From positions 29,111-93,110 of the forward strand of contig SGPL01000060.1 of assembly GCA_004802705.1 (NCBI GenBank): DNA of 64,000 nt, given 5' to 3'. The DNA is from Bondarzewia mesenterica. Its lineage: Eukaryota > Basidiomycota > Agaricomycetes > Russulales > Bondarzewiaceae. Shown piece after piece: positions 34,086 to 46,536 of this stretch. Every line of letters starts with the position of its first letter. Position 1 is the stretch's first letter. Below the pieces are notes generated by a model. The model was not told the origin of the DNA and did no database searches. It saw only the letters and a list, made by a program, of their open reading frames with translations. The position numbers and the translations under genes were made by a program.

Positions 34086-37000
34086 ATGGCCTCCGGCCTT
34101 GGAGCGAAGCTACTGTTCACATGGCTGCTCTTTGCACTGCTCCCATGTTTTGTTGTGCGCGCGCAAGAACCAGAAGTATCAGTGACGCACTTCCACAACC
34201 TCCCCGCGAAGCTATTTTTCTTCGATGATGCGCCTGTGCGTGTATCCCGCCCTCGCTCTGAGATGTCGCATGCTGACATAGAGATGGGCACTAGGTCGTC
34301 GCGTATCATGATGTTGTTGAGGGTAATCTGTATGTTTCAAATAACGAGGGTAAAACATGGGAGCGGGCCAGTGATATTCCAGAAGGAGAAACTAGCATGT
34401 TCATAGAACATCCATTCAACAATCGCATGGTGAGTAGATTTGCCCTGTTCATGGCGATAGATAGTCGGAATTCCCTTCATTTTGGACTTTGCGTTTCGTG
34501 ATGCGAGACAAACCCGATCAGTAATACTGACTGTTATGCTCAGGCGTTCGTCCTTACGAAGAAGAATGTGCACTACCGCACAGATGACCGTGGAAAGTCA
34601 TGGCGCTCGTTTGAAATGCCGATGTCCCCCGCCTTTGTTCCTCGACCTCTATCATTCCATTCCGACCCCGCAAAATATGGCTACATTCTGTACCAAGGGG
34701 TTCAATGTGAACGTGCTGGATGGGGTTCAGTCTGTCATGATGAGGCAAGTCGTTCAAGCTCGGACAATTATATTCTAGCTGACAAGCACCAGACATACTA
34801 CACGAAAGAGGCATTTAGTGATCAGCCGCAGAAACTTCTGTCGGACACATCTCGGTGCCAATTCGCTCATAGTAGCAAGGACTTCAAACACGAGGCGCAT
34901 CCGGACCTAATATACTGTGTCGGCTTCGACTCGACTTCTACCTCGGGGCACCACTCGCTATCGTCTAGTCGCCTCTTCTCGAGCACTGACTTCTTTAACG
35001 ACGACATGACCACAGAGGATCTTGGCATCGGGAAGAACGCGCGCGGAGTTATCGCACTTGCTATCGTATCCAAGTTCGCTGTCGTGGCCATGAAAGACTT
35101 GTCTACCTCTGGCACGGAGATGCTGCTCTACGTTTCAACAGATACTAAGACCTGGGGCAAAGCCATGTTCCCTCACGCCTCAAGCGCACGTCTGCGGGAA
35201 AATGCGTACACTATTGTGGAATCGACGACACATTCGCTTGCGGTCGATGTGATGTTGCAGGACCAGAGTACTATCGGAACGCTCTTCATGAGCAACTCGG
35301 ACGGTACCTACTTCGTGGAGAGCTTGAAGGATACAAATCGAAACGAGATGGGCTTCGTGGACTACGAGAACCTGTACGGCGTGGAGGGCGTTGGGCTCGC
35401 GAACATCGTTGCCAATGCACAGGACGTTGAGGGTAGACATGCGCAAAAGCAGTTGAAGACGATGATCACCTTTGATGATGGTATCGTAACGCCTTGCGTG
35501 ACATTCTTTTCTTGGATTTCGTGTCATTGATCTTCATTTCTTGTAGGTAGCTCATGGCAGCTTATCCGCCCGCCTGATACTGACAGCGAGGGTCGTCGTG
35601 TCAACTGCAACACTGCCAACATTGACGAATGTTCACTTCACCTCCACTCTGTCACCCTCCCACATAATCTGGGCCGCGTCTTTTCATCACCAGCTCCGGG
35701 TTTCGTCATGGCCGTGGGTTCTGTCGGCGCATATTTGCAGCCTTACGAGGAGTGCGACACCTTCCTCAGTACCGATGCCGGTGTATCCTGGAAGATGATC
35801 CAGTCGAGCGCTAATAAATACGAGTTCGGTGATCAGGGCAGCATTATGGTCGTTGTCAATGATGAAGATGTTACCGATAGCGTGCGGTACACCACAGACT
35901 TAGGCAAGAATTGGTAAGCGTCGATATTTCCAATGTTGTTATCACCAAGGTAACTCATTGTTCGATGCTCGCAGGAGATCTCTTAATATTGGCATCACTA
36001 TGCGTGCTCGTGCACTGTCAACTGTCCAAGACTCGACTTCGCAGAAGTTCTTGCTGATCGGCCAGCTTGGTCGCAAAGACGCACCGGAAAGCGGCCGCTT
36101 CGTCACGGTGTTCCTTGATTTTGCGCTTGTACGGTCACGGCAATGTGGAGACAACGACTTCGAGCAGTGGTATGCCAGACCCGCCAAGGGCAAGGAATGC
36201 TTGATGGGGCATAAGGTTCGTACAGATTTGACTTCAAGAGGTATATCCGGAGGCAGATAACAGTTTGTTACCAGCAATGGTATAAACGCCGAAAGCCTGA
36301 TGCCGACTGTTACATCGGGAACAAGTTCGAGGACCCTGTTGGGCACGAAGAGCGCTGTCCGTGCGCTGACGACGACTTCGAATGGTGAGTGTAAACCTCA
36401 CCTCTGTCTACAGGGACATGACAGTGCGTGCGCAGCGACTTCAACTATGTTCGTCACGACGATAAGTGTGTCCCGATTGGCCCAGAGCCTATTGGCGCTG
36501 GCATCTGCATGGACCCGGACCAAACGTACAAGGGCTCTTCTGGCTACAGGTTGATCCCTGGTAACACATGTGACAGGGAGAAGGGTGTCAAGAAGGATGA
36601 GCGTATAGACAAGAAGTGTTCCCAAGGTACTTATCCTCAGTTGGCGTTCTATTCAATGACACTGAAATAACACTGGAAAGCTCAACCGGCCGAGGGGGAG
36701 ATCGTCCACCAAACCTTTGAATTCCCCGCTAAGATCGTTCAGCAGGCGTACTTCAAGGACTCCACGGTACGCGCACTCAGTTTTCAATCATCGAGCCTTC
36801 TTTCTAATCCCGGATGCAGACTATCCTCGTGCGCTTGTCGGACAATTCCATTTGGCAGTCAAGCAACGAGGGCTATACTTGGAATCAGATTAATCCCAAG
36901 GAGAAATTCCTCGCATTCTACCACCATACCTTTACTAGCGATCGCGCGTATCTCATCACAGACAGTGCAACCGTGTATTTCACGACCGACACAGGTCAAA

Positions 37001-39504
37001 CATGGAATACGATCACAGCGCCAACGCCCCCCAACAATTTTGGTCTGCAGGTCCTACATTTCCATCCGCAGAAGTCGGACTATCTTATCTGGACGGGCAA
37101 TCGCGACTGCCATATGATGGGCGACAGCTGCCATGTCGATGCGGCGTATTCACGGGACAATGGTCGCAAGTGGTACCCTATCGAGAGTTATGTTCGCAAT
37201 TGTGCGTGGGCGAGGGATGCGGAACTTTTGGTGGACCCGACGCAGATTATCTGTGAATCTTATCTGGATAAGAAGGGGTCGCAGAGGTTCTTCCAAACGA
37301 ACAACCCGCTCCAGCTTGTTGGAGGTACAGATTTCTTCCGGAAGAAGACCAAATTGTTTGACCATGTCGTTGGGTTCGCAAAGTTTTCTGAGTATCTGGT
37401 CGTTGCGGAGGTGAGTTTTTGTTAGTCGCTCTCTCGACAAGTGGCATGCGGAGCTGATGGGGTGGCAGTATCTTCCAGAACGTAAGTCGCTCGATCTCCA
37501 GGTTTCTCTGGATGGAAGGACTTTTGCAACGGGCCAATTCCCTCCCAATATGCGTCCTGAGCAACATGTGAGTCGACGGCCTGTCTGTGTTGTGTGTTAA
37601 TTACTCAATTACCACGTAAAGGCCTACACTCTCCTGGAATCCAGCACAGACTCGGTATTCCTCCATCTCACAATGTCCGAGCCTCCAAGTCCTTACTGGG
37701 GCAACATCCTGAAATCGAACTCCAACGGTACCTACTTTGGGTTATCAATCGAAAACGTGAATCGCGATGACAGAGGTTTCGTTGACTTCGAGAAGATGAT
37801 CGGCTTGGATGGCATTGCCCTGATCAATGTCGTATCGAACCCGCTCGATGCTCCCGTGACAGGTTCGAAGCAGCTGCAGACTCGTATTACCCATAACGAT
37901 GGTCAGTGGAAGTGGTCCTTCTTGCGATAAAATCTCATCTCATTATCTCGATAAGGTGGTACTTGGAAACAACTGATTCCTCCGAAGTTTGACTCCATGG
38001 GTCGGAGATATGACTGCAACAGTGCGGTACGCACAAATCTCCTCGGTTTAATTTTCCGAATCTAAATGAATTCATCATAGAGCTGCGCCCTACATGTTCA
38101 CGGCTACACAGAGCGTTTTGATCCGAGAGCAACATTTAGCAGTCCTTCTGTCGTCGGTTTGATCATGGCCGTCGGGAGCGTGGGCGATCGGCTGGCGCCA
38201 TACACTGAGAGCGACACCTTCCTCAGCCGAGACGCTGGTTTCTCCTGGGAAGAGGTCCACAAAGACGCGCATCTCTGGGAATTTGGCGATTCCGGATCTG
38301 TTCTTGTCATGGCCAACGACGAAGAACCGACAGACCATGTGCTATTCACTACAGATGAAGGGCTAACGTGGCGCGAGTACAAGTTCGACAACGAGAAAGT
38401 GCGAGTGCGGTCGATCATGACGGTGCCATCGGATACCAGTCGACGCTTTATCCTCATGGGCAACTATGCGCGGTCGCCGTCGAGTTCGGTTGCTGTGCAT
38501 CTGGATTTCTCTGCTTTGACGCATCAAAAATGTGAGTGAGCGGTGGTTGATGCAGAATGATGGGCACTAAGATGCATGCTCGGACAGGTGTTCTGGACGT
38601 GCAACATTCTGATCAGGATGATTTCGAGTTGTGGAGTCCGAGTGAGGAACGCTCTGAGCTCTGTCTGTTTGGTCGCCAGGTCAGCGCACTGATATGCGAC
38701 AAGTTTGCGTCAGCTGACACCCGTTCGTTTTTGTGTTTTGCAGACTTTGTATCATCGCCGAGTTCGAGATCGCAATTGTGTGGTGGGCAAACAAGAGAAA
38801 TTCCAAGACAAGGTTGTGAAAAATTGTGCATGCACCGACAGCGATTTCGAATGGTATTTGACATTACTCTTCTCCCTCTATTGTCTTTTGGTGACGAATT
38901 TCGCTTTTATTTTCACTAGTGAGTTCAACCATGTCCGTAATGCGGACGGCAAATGTGTCTTGTCTGAGGGTCGGTCACCCCTCCCTCCTGATGACTCTTG
39001 TCACAACGGAGAAGACTACTGGTACGAACGCACAGCATACCGCAAAATTCCTTACTCGTCGTGCGAGGACGGCATCACCCCACACCAGGGCAAACGGCAT
39101 TTGTGTCCGGGTATTCGAGCACACGGACCGTTCTTCTGGTTGTTCGTTCTCATGGTTCCGTTTGCGTTTACTGCTCTTGTGGCTTATTGGTACTACCGCA
39201 AGAGCGGATTGGCCAGAGGGTGCGTATTTTCTCCTTACATTTGTTATCCGTCCTTGACTCATCATGACTGGGTAGAATGATCCGCCTGCCTGGAGACTCC
39301 CGACCGGCTTTCCGCACAGATTCGGGCGTGCTGGATACGTTGGCATCTGTTCCGTGGTACATCGTCGGTATCACAGGTATCGCATGGGAGGCGGCATCGT
39401 CTTCAGTGCGTTCGTTCTTCTTGTCCTTCCGATCGCGCAGAGGATATCGGAATGTGCCCGTCGATGAGGATGCGCAAATTCTTCGTTTTGAGGATGAAGA
39501 TTGA
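34086..39504 (+). CDS. VPS10: Vacuolar sorting receptor VPS10 (sortilin family)
   Basis: A type I membrane receptor that carries carboxypeptidase Y-like cargo from the Golgi to the vacuole. The ATG at 34086 opens a signal peptide ([20 protein letters not shown], then CFVVRAQ). The first intron joins FFDDAP to [20 protein letters not shown]. Two Vps10 beta-propeller domains follow, marked by Asp-boxes such as [70 protein letters not shown] and [10 protein letters not shown], and by two Cys-rich 10CC modules. The membrane segment is [20 protein letters not shown] and the cytosolic tail ends [19 protein letters not shown]. It has about a dozen short introns. Both halves and the tail are complete, so the gene looks functional. 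Confidence 0.93.
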
Positions 39505-39853
39505 GTGGATCTCGGGTCGTGTTTGTCTCTCGTAGATGATAAGATGAATTATTGACGTTTCGATTTCCTCAATGTGTCTGTGTTGTGAAGGGTATGATAC
39601 TAGTATTGGTGTTGTCTGCATTATTCAACATGGATGGTTTTATAGTCTATCGCATTGTCCACTGAACTTGTATATACGAGATTGTTGTGTTGTAAATTTA
39701 TTTATTGCGAACGAGAGCTTGAAGTCATACTCCAGTTCCAGAAAAAAAAAGGAGTCCGGATGAAAGACATACTAATTGCGACAGCGATGTAGAAGGATAA
39801 TAGCACAGATAAAATATAGCTAAGACAACAAAAAGGGTGGAAAAAAAGATGTA
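39505..39853. other. Spacer between convergent VPS10 and RPB7
   Basis: 3' flanks of both genes, AT-rich with runs of A near 39,742 and 39,840. No gene. Confidence 0.5.
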
Positions 39854-40490
39854 TCACTCGATGACACCCAGATGGTCTTCTTTGATCGTCCCAATCGCGA
39901 ACTTCATGGGGAAAATAAATCAGCGCAATTATTCGAATGATAGATGAAGTCACTAAACATACGATTTCTGTCGCGTCGACACGCGTACCAACAATTTTTA
40001 GCCGTACCTTGGTGTTCTTCTCGATGATCTGATGCGGATAGTCAAAGCGGTATTGAAACAAGTGGTCAATGAATGACGNGTTATACCTGTTCGTCTGAGG
40101 CGAATGACGGTGGATTCGAGTTGGGATCAAATTTCATGTCGGGATGGATGAGCTGAAANGAAAGGTAAAATTGTGGGTCAGTCGGGCGTGACAAGAGAAA
40201 AGTTTGAGCTGAGGGCTTACTTGATGCGAAACGAAGACCGTCAACGGTCCTACGTCTGCGAAGAAACCCATCTGCACAAAGTTGAACGAGTTTCACGTCA
40301 GTTCAACTGAGAAATAGATAGATACGAACTTTGTTCACGTTATTCACCACACCATCGACAACTTCGCCCTTAAAAGGCTTGAATACGATAGCTCGGTATC
40401 GCGTTATGAATTCAGCCTGACCACTCCCACTGAGGACGACACCCTTCCCGTATTCCAGAATGGAGACAACGGCAATAACANNNNTCAANN
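39854..40490 (-). CDS. RPB7: RNA polymerase II subunit Rpb7 (5' part lost in assembly gap)
   Basis: Rpb7 pairs with Rpb4 on the stalk of RNA polymerase II and binds emerging RNA. Reading leftward from the gap: SILEYGKGVVLSGSGQAEFI, TRYRAIVFKPFKGEVVDGVV, NNVNK, then exons with GFFADVGPLTVFVSHQ-like sequence, LIHPDMKFDPNSNPPSFASD, IIEKNTKVRLKIVGTRVDAT and FAIGTIKEDHLGVIE, with a TGA at 39854-39856. The last five blocks are the conserved OB-fold half. The N-terminal half, which starts MFFL in the family, falls in the run of Ns. One N lies at 40079 in an intron. The break is in the assembly, not necessarily in the gene. Confidence 0.88.
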
Positions 40491-41018
40491 TNNNCANAGA
40501 NNTNTGNCTTCNANGNNNNNNNNNNNNNNNNNNNNNNNNNNNNNNNNNNNNNNNNNNNNNNNNNNNNNNNNNNNNNNNNNNNNNNNNNNNNNNNNNNNNN
40601 NNNNNNNNNNNNNNNNNNNNNNNNNNNNNNNNNNNNNNNNNNNNNNNNNNNNNNNNNNNNNNNNNNNNNNNNNNNNNNNNNNNNNNNNNNNNNNNNNNNN
40701 NNNNNNNNNNNNNNNNNNNNNNNNNNNNNNNNNNNNNNNNNNNNNNNNNNNNNNNNNNNNNNNNNNNNNNNNNNNNNNNNNNNNNNNNNNNNNNNNNNNN
40801 NNNNNNNNNNNNNNNNNNNNNNNNNNNNNNNNNNNNNNNNNNNNNNNNNNNNNNNNNNNNNNNNNNNNNNNNNNNNNNNNNNNNNNNNNNNNNNNNNNNN
40901 NNNNNNNNNNNNNNNNNNNNNNNNNNNNNNNNNNNNNNNNNNNNNNNNNNNNNNNNNNNNNNNNNNNNNNNANNNCNATNNCCTNNTNNNAGNCGNGNCG
41001 NCNNNTCNCGNGTACAAG
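40481..41018. other. Assembly gap (run of N)
   Basis: Continuous Ns from about 40,517 to 40,971 with ragged half-called edges on both sides. It hides the 5' end and promoter of RPB7. Confidence 0.97.
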
Positions 41019-41289
41019 NCAATTNACGGCTCGCACGAGATTCTATCGTTCTGTTGGACATCTGTTCAAACAGTAATATAGAAGTCATTAACCATAAGAT
41101 AGCTTGCCTGTAGCGTGTTTTTGACTCAGGACGTCTCAGNTGCCACATCTGTTTTTTGTGTGTGTGCAGCTAACCCTTGGGAGCCGCTATCTAATCGTCT
41201 CATTATTATCCTCAATGTGGGTTCCCAAGAGCCGCGTAANCGATGNCATTGTCTTTCGGATCANATCGAGGTTTNGCCATTTGCCAAGG

Positions 41290-41296
41290 TATAAAT
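41290..41296 (+). promoter_or_regulatory. Possible TATA box
   Basis: TATAAAT, 124 nt upstream of the ATG at 41420, followed by a pyrimidine-rich stretch (CTTCTTCTCCC) that often marks fungal transcription starts. Not tested. Confidence 0.35.
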
Positions 41297-41419
41297 GGCG
41301 GGCCTTCTTCTCCCAGGTCTTTCCCCTCCATCCAAGAGCNAGTTNCTTCACAACTGCAAAGTCTNACAAACTCCTTTCATCACAGAACAAAACCATCTCA
41401 GAAATCTAACACACACGAT

Positions 41420-41905
41420 ATGACTTTCCAGGTTCTGTACCCCATCCGTCTGTCTTTGACCTNTGTCTCGGAAAATCCACAAGACAAGCACACCGACTCC
41501 GTTTGGTGTAGCACTCTCGGCCTTGATATCTCTGAGGACCAGGTATTCTACATCGCCACCATCAACAATTACAGCAATATTCATCTTGCTATTCCTGTCT
41601 AGGCCAACAGATACTGGCCTGGGGAGATCACTCTTTCACCCAAACCGCAATATGTCTATNCGGAGCGATCGCCTGAATACATCAATCAAGCACAAAGTTT
41701 TGCGCGTCGNGCTCAGGACGGTGGCCGACTCTCCGCAGAAGNCGTGGGTATGGAGCNCCCGTCAAACGCCGACATTCCCGCAGCACCTTCGCTTCGTTCA
41801 TCACCCCTTCCGGANGACGAGGGCACTCCCCTNAGTTCTCCGTCTCTCCANTTTCTNGACGTCATAGAAGAGCTGGCTTGGCTGTCGCCCATTCNAAACG
41901 ATTGA
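41420..41905 (+). CDS. Hypothetical small protein
   Basis: I do not recognise it. The ATG at 41420 gives MTFQVLYPIRLSLT, SENPQDKHTDSVWCSTLGLD and ISEDQ. An intron from GTATTC to CTGTCTAG removes an in-frame TAG and joins to ANRYWPGEITLSPKPQYVY, then ERSPEYINQAQSFARRAQDG and DVIEELAWLSPI before a TGA at 41903-41905. Several Ns lie inside, so some residues are unknown. Soluble, no signal peptide, slightly acidic end. A TATA-like box is placed well upstream. The clean splice supports a real gene. Confidence 0.5.
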
Positions 41906-42486
41906 AACATCGTCTCTGCGNATCTGTCCTAATTNTTCTCTCCCACACGCCCATTCACGACGTCAAACGACCCATCGTGATGACTNGTCGATACGATGCN
42001 CCCNAATTTTTGATTCAAACCTTATNCTCCCTCTACGCNTTTCTTTTGGNGTANTCAACGTTGTTGCTTGTACTATTTCATCCAATTTATTAAGCNTGCG
42101 GACTTGGCCTTACAACTCATGTGACAAGAATCTGAACGTTCAATCGAGAGTCACGGCCGATGCTGGACGTAGTGTTGGACACTTANNAAAAGTTCAAGAC
42201 TTCGAGCAATGTTCAGGGAGCTTGCTGATCATGCATAATTCCTGGATGACGGCCACGGCCTTGAATCAGCTTCCACACAGGTANGTATNTACTAANCGAC
42301 AGCTGACTTACGTTGTTGGGCCNCAGACTGTTCGGCGCCCATGATTCGCGCTGATCACTGTAGTGATGAAAAATACAGTGCTGAATGCTACAGAGCGCTG
42401 CAGGAAGCGCTCGAACAACCATCTTGTTGAACGCCGGANTTCCGCCNTCGTAGCANCACTCCAACTCATCGCNCACTCAGTCCTAC
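41906..42486. other. Low-quality intergenic sequence
   Basis: Many single Ns. No frame could be followed reliably. It holds the 5' flank of the membrane protein gene at 42487. Confidence 0.4.
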
Positions 42487-43430
42487 ATGTCGATAGACCA
42501 AGNTCCTTGTCATTTGAAACCCAATCCAATCCCACCAGAGTGCGCTTCAAATGATAGTGAGCTTGTTTGCGATTCTGAGCTTCCTAGGCTTCTCCAAGTT
42601 CTGAGCATCTNAGTTTTCATCATTTTCAGTGCTGGCCAGCGCGTTTCTCGATGANGAAGATGCCAAAGGGACAGGGGAGCCTATGCGACACATCGTTCTC
42701 GCTCTGCAGCGGATTGAACATGCAGTGGGCGACATGACAAAGATGCGGCATGAATTGGACACAACTAAGGGCGAGCTGTCGGCNTTGAGAAGGGAACTTG
42801 ATGCTAAACGANGCCGATCGAACGAGGACGAGATCAGAGANATGCTGACGTCCGGTACATCTTCCGGTGTCGTTGTCGTGGTAGGCCACTTTTCTTTCAT
42901 NGCTTGCCGTCTTTCAATAAGCCCTTCGNCATTTATTCCCCAACGCTGAGCACACCGTCGGTCCCTAGTCTGTCTTCGTTGCATCCCTCATCACAGGCCT
43001 CCTTTCCTTGGTTCGAGACACGTACGATTCTCAGCCGGCCGTTACTCCATCGCAGAAACGCCTCGNCAATCTCACAAATTCCGTACTCTATATCGCGCTC
43101 GTCATCTCCATATTTTCGACCCTCATTTCCAGTGGCATATTCCACATATTCAAGTNTTTTAGGCACCAGACTAAGGAAACCGTTGAACACACTAATAATC
43201 TCATGCGCATTGGCTACGGCTATGGAGCAGCATGNCTGTACGTTGCTCTGCTCTCCGTCGCACTCGGGCTGGTCATATTTGGCTGGGCCGAACAAACGAC
43301 CCCCGTCGCTATCGTCATTACAAGTGTCAGCGCAGCGGTANCCTGTATATGGTTGTTGTTCTTGCGGATTGTTTGGGTCGATCCGCCAGTGTGGAAGAAT
43401 TCTCCGTACCGACTTCGGCGTCCNGACTAG
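42487..43430 (+). CDS. Hypothetical membrane protein: coiled coil plus three TM segments
   Basis: Unknown function. The model starts at the ATG at 42487 (MSIDQ, HLKPNPIPPECASND). It splices at a GTGAGC donor to a CAG acceptor before LASAFLD, and continues GEPMRHIVLALQRIEHAVGD, MTKMRHELDTTKGELS and LRRELDAKR, a likely coiled coil. A further intron leads to LVRDTYDSQPAVTPSQKRL and three hydrophobic segments: VLYIALVISIFSTLISSGIF, YVALLSVALGLVIFGWA and PVAIVITSVSAAV with WLLFLRIVW. It ends PPVWKNSPYRLRR. The exact second splice donor is uncertain and there are Ns. An inner-membrane or ER location is an inference. Confidence 0.5.
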
Positions 43431-43706
43431 TAGGTCATGAGTANGTCGCATTCAGTCGCATATATCTCGGCTTGTCCTTCGTTTGACTATCTTCATNTCT
43501 AGTAATTCTCACCTTGCATGATTTCATAAAGCTAATGTATTGCATGTGTGAACCCGAACCCGAATGTCTGTAGGTATCTCGAGAGAAAACTTACAACGTC
43601 ATGTGGCCATACACAAGTCAAGTATACTATCCGGACGCGAGGGAACAGAAAATATATACGTGTAGGATAAATGCGAAGCGCGAGCACACAACGGATACCC
43701 CACGTC

Positions 43707-46060
43707 CTACAGATCCAACACCATCGCCCTAACCTCTCGCGGTCTAAAACCCCAAACTTCTACAGTCGTCTTCCCTGCCCTCTTACACGTGATCACACAC
43801 ACTTCTCTCCGGAACACGACCTTCCACACGCTCTCGCTCGGTTCCGTCATCTCGCGCACATAGTTCCCGCTCTGTAACTCGTACAATCGCACGCGTCCGT
43901 CATTCCCGCCTGTGACCAAAAAGTCCTGATCAAACTGGAGCGCGGTGACGGAGGAGTCATGTGCGAGGATGCGGTGCTGCACCTCGTAGTTGTTCAGGTC
44001 AAACATGATCACCCGGCCGTCAGCTCCACCTGTCGCTAGTAGCGTGGAGGATAGCTGCATTTGGCAGACGAGCGCAGTGTGGCCTTGAAGGAGGGCAATG
44101 CATTGTCTGTCGAACAACGTCAGGACAAACGAGATGTAATACGCCTGCGCACGCACCCGTTCTTGGCGTCCCAGACGCGCACGGTCGTGTCCAACCCTCC
44201 CGACGCAATACGTGTGCCATCAAATGCTATACAATAGATTTGGTGGAGATGTCCTCGCAAGACGTGCAGACATTCGCCAGTGTCGATGTCCCAGAGCTGC
44301 GAAGAAGGTCAAACCCGACAACTAGAGGGTCATTGGTAGACACAAACCCGGCATGTGCAGTCATAACTCCCGCTTACGACCTTGTTACCGCACACGTCCA
44401 ACGCACGCACGCTTTGTGTATGACCCTGCAAAACCCGAAGCATCCGCCCACGCTGCACGTCCCATACGCGCAAGGACATGTCTCGCGAGCCGGACACAGC
44501 AATCGGCCGGTTATGCAGCACCTTCAAGCATCTCACCGTCGATGTATGGCCTTGAAGTACGTATACACAAAGGCTGAAATTTCATGAAACCAAGGCAAAA
44601 AAGAATAAAGCAGAGATGAAATTTACCCGGAGTTGATATCCCAAACTCTCAGCACCTTATCGCACCCTCCGCTGACAACCAATGCGTTCGGTTGTCCCCA
44701 GCCTTCCGACGCACCGCACACATCACTTTGCTTCATCTTCCCAGCAAATCCTGGCACAAGACGTCGCCGAGGCTGATCGAGCCCAACAGCGGCTCGCAAT
44801 GTTGGCTGCAACAGAAGATCAAGACCTTGAGGATCCAACACGCTTGTTCCAGCAGGATGTCGATTCTGCCTCAACGTCTCATTAAATCTCTCCTTCACCT
44901 CAGGAATCGGGTCTCTTTTCTTCTTCTTACTATTTCTCCCGCTCTCCGTGAAATGATGACCTGGATTCTGTCTGGCACCAGTATCAGTACTAGAAGCGAC
45001 GTCAACGTCCATGCTCGGGTCGTCCCAGCTCCCTCCGCGACTGACGAGATTTACTGCCCATACACCAAGTTCGTGTCCTACGAGCGTGCGCACGAGGACA
45101 CCTGTATGCGCGGAGAAAACGTGTATTCGATGGTTGGCAAGACCAGCCACGACCCAGTCCGTATCAAGTGCGACAGAGGTAACAACTCCTGAGTCAGGGT
45201 TGAGGGCGGGGATTCGGTGCGTTCGCAGGCAATGACCACCACGCCGCCAGTTTGTCACTGCGATGCGCTTTGGTATAAGCGTAAGGCAAGATGAGGTATC
45301 ACGTACCAGTCATGTATGAGTATTTGAAGAGATTGCGATATAGGAAATCGGAGCTATTAGGAGATGGATGGGGGATCCGGGGCAGTTTCGATAACGAGGG
45401 CAGTGATGAGCCCAGGTCCGAGGGGTGTTGTGTTCTGTGCTTCCAAAGTTTCCCGTACGCATATGAGAGTTCGAGTAACTCGTTTTCATCTAATTCTCCG
45501 TCGTCCTCCTCTTGGTTCAACGCCACGGAATTTACCTGCCGCTGGAAGCGATATAAGTTGCACATCTGCTTCCACAGAGACTCGTCGGCTGCGAGACTGA
45601 ACCAATACCTGCTGACACGAGCCGCCCGTGCAAGGGCTCGCGGCTCGTCTAGGAAGGAGAGAATATACAGAGCGAGCTCGGCTGGCAGTTCGCGCAGAAA
45701 ATCGCGTTTGAGAAGTGGGGCAATGATAGTGGAGATGTAGAGAAGCTCGGAGGGAGTGCACCGCGATAATATTGCCGTAAGATATTGCCGTCGGACGGTT
45801 GGGTCTAGGGATAGTAGGCGATCAAACTCGTGGAGGGAAACATTGAAGGGATCAGTAATGCTTGAACGAGGGATGATAAATCCTGCATCGGATGGACGCG
45901 GAGAGGGTGCGGGTGTGGGAGGCGATACAACGGGCATATAGATGGTCAGAGAATTAGAGGGTATGGTACAATCCGAGTCATTCTCAGTTGTTGCAGAGTA
46001 TGTTGAATGGGAGATGGCCGGGCGTGGATCAGCACCGGAGGTGAGATCGTTGGAGAACAT
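43707..46060 (-). CDS. F-box/WD40 protein, Cdc4/Fbw7-like SCF adaptor
   Basis: Likely substrate receptor of an SCF ubiquitin ligase: the F-box binds Skp1 and the propeller binds phosphorylated targets. The first true ATG is at 46060 ([20 protein letters not shown]). The F-box is [20 protein letters not shown] with [21 protein letters not shown] repeats follow: [96 protein letters not shown] and [14 protein letters not shown]. It ends [17 protein letters not shown] at 43707. A charged insert of roughly 100 residues splits the first two blades ([15 protein letters not shown] is part of it). Frame intact through several short introns. Which yeast adaptor it corresponds to cannot be settled here. 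Confidence 0.82.
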
Positions 46061-46536
46061 GAACGCTACCAAGTACACGTGCTATTGAGTCGGAGAGGAT
46101 TCAACCTATCTATATGCATCAGTTCTGGTAGGCTCAAAGCTTCAGTCCAGAGATTCAGATAAACATACCTAGTATGTATGAGATCGCACGAAGACGTGAT
46201 CCGTCACCAGAGTATATTGTGGACGGCAAAAACTGTTATGATAGTTCTTGAAAAGAAAAGTTTTGGGGAAAATGAGTTGCCAATATGGCATCTAAATAAA
46301 AGGAACAGAGTAATGAGAGGGAGGGAAAGGGAAGGAGGATGTGAGCCCTCCTGCGCGCTGAGCCTCTCGGAGGCAAGCTTGCCGCCATCCGAGAGCCAAG
46401 TTACGTAAATAGGACAAGGATAAGCCCTAGCTTCAGGTTAGGTCTGAGGCTGAACCAAGGCTGAACTCGGAACCCGCAGTGGCCAGGCTTCCTCAAGGCT
46501 CTCCAAAACTATACCAACACTCATTACTTTCACTTC
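46061..46536. promoter_or_regulatory. Divergent promoter region
   Basis: 476 bp between the start codons of the F-box/WD40 gene (minus) and the ZNF511-like gene (plus). A GA-rich block lies at 46,315-46,340. No specific binding motif can be named. Confidence 0.4.
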
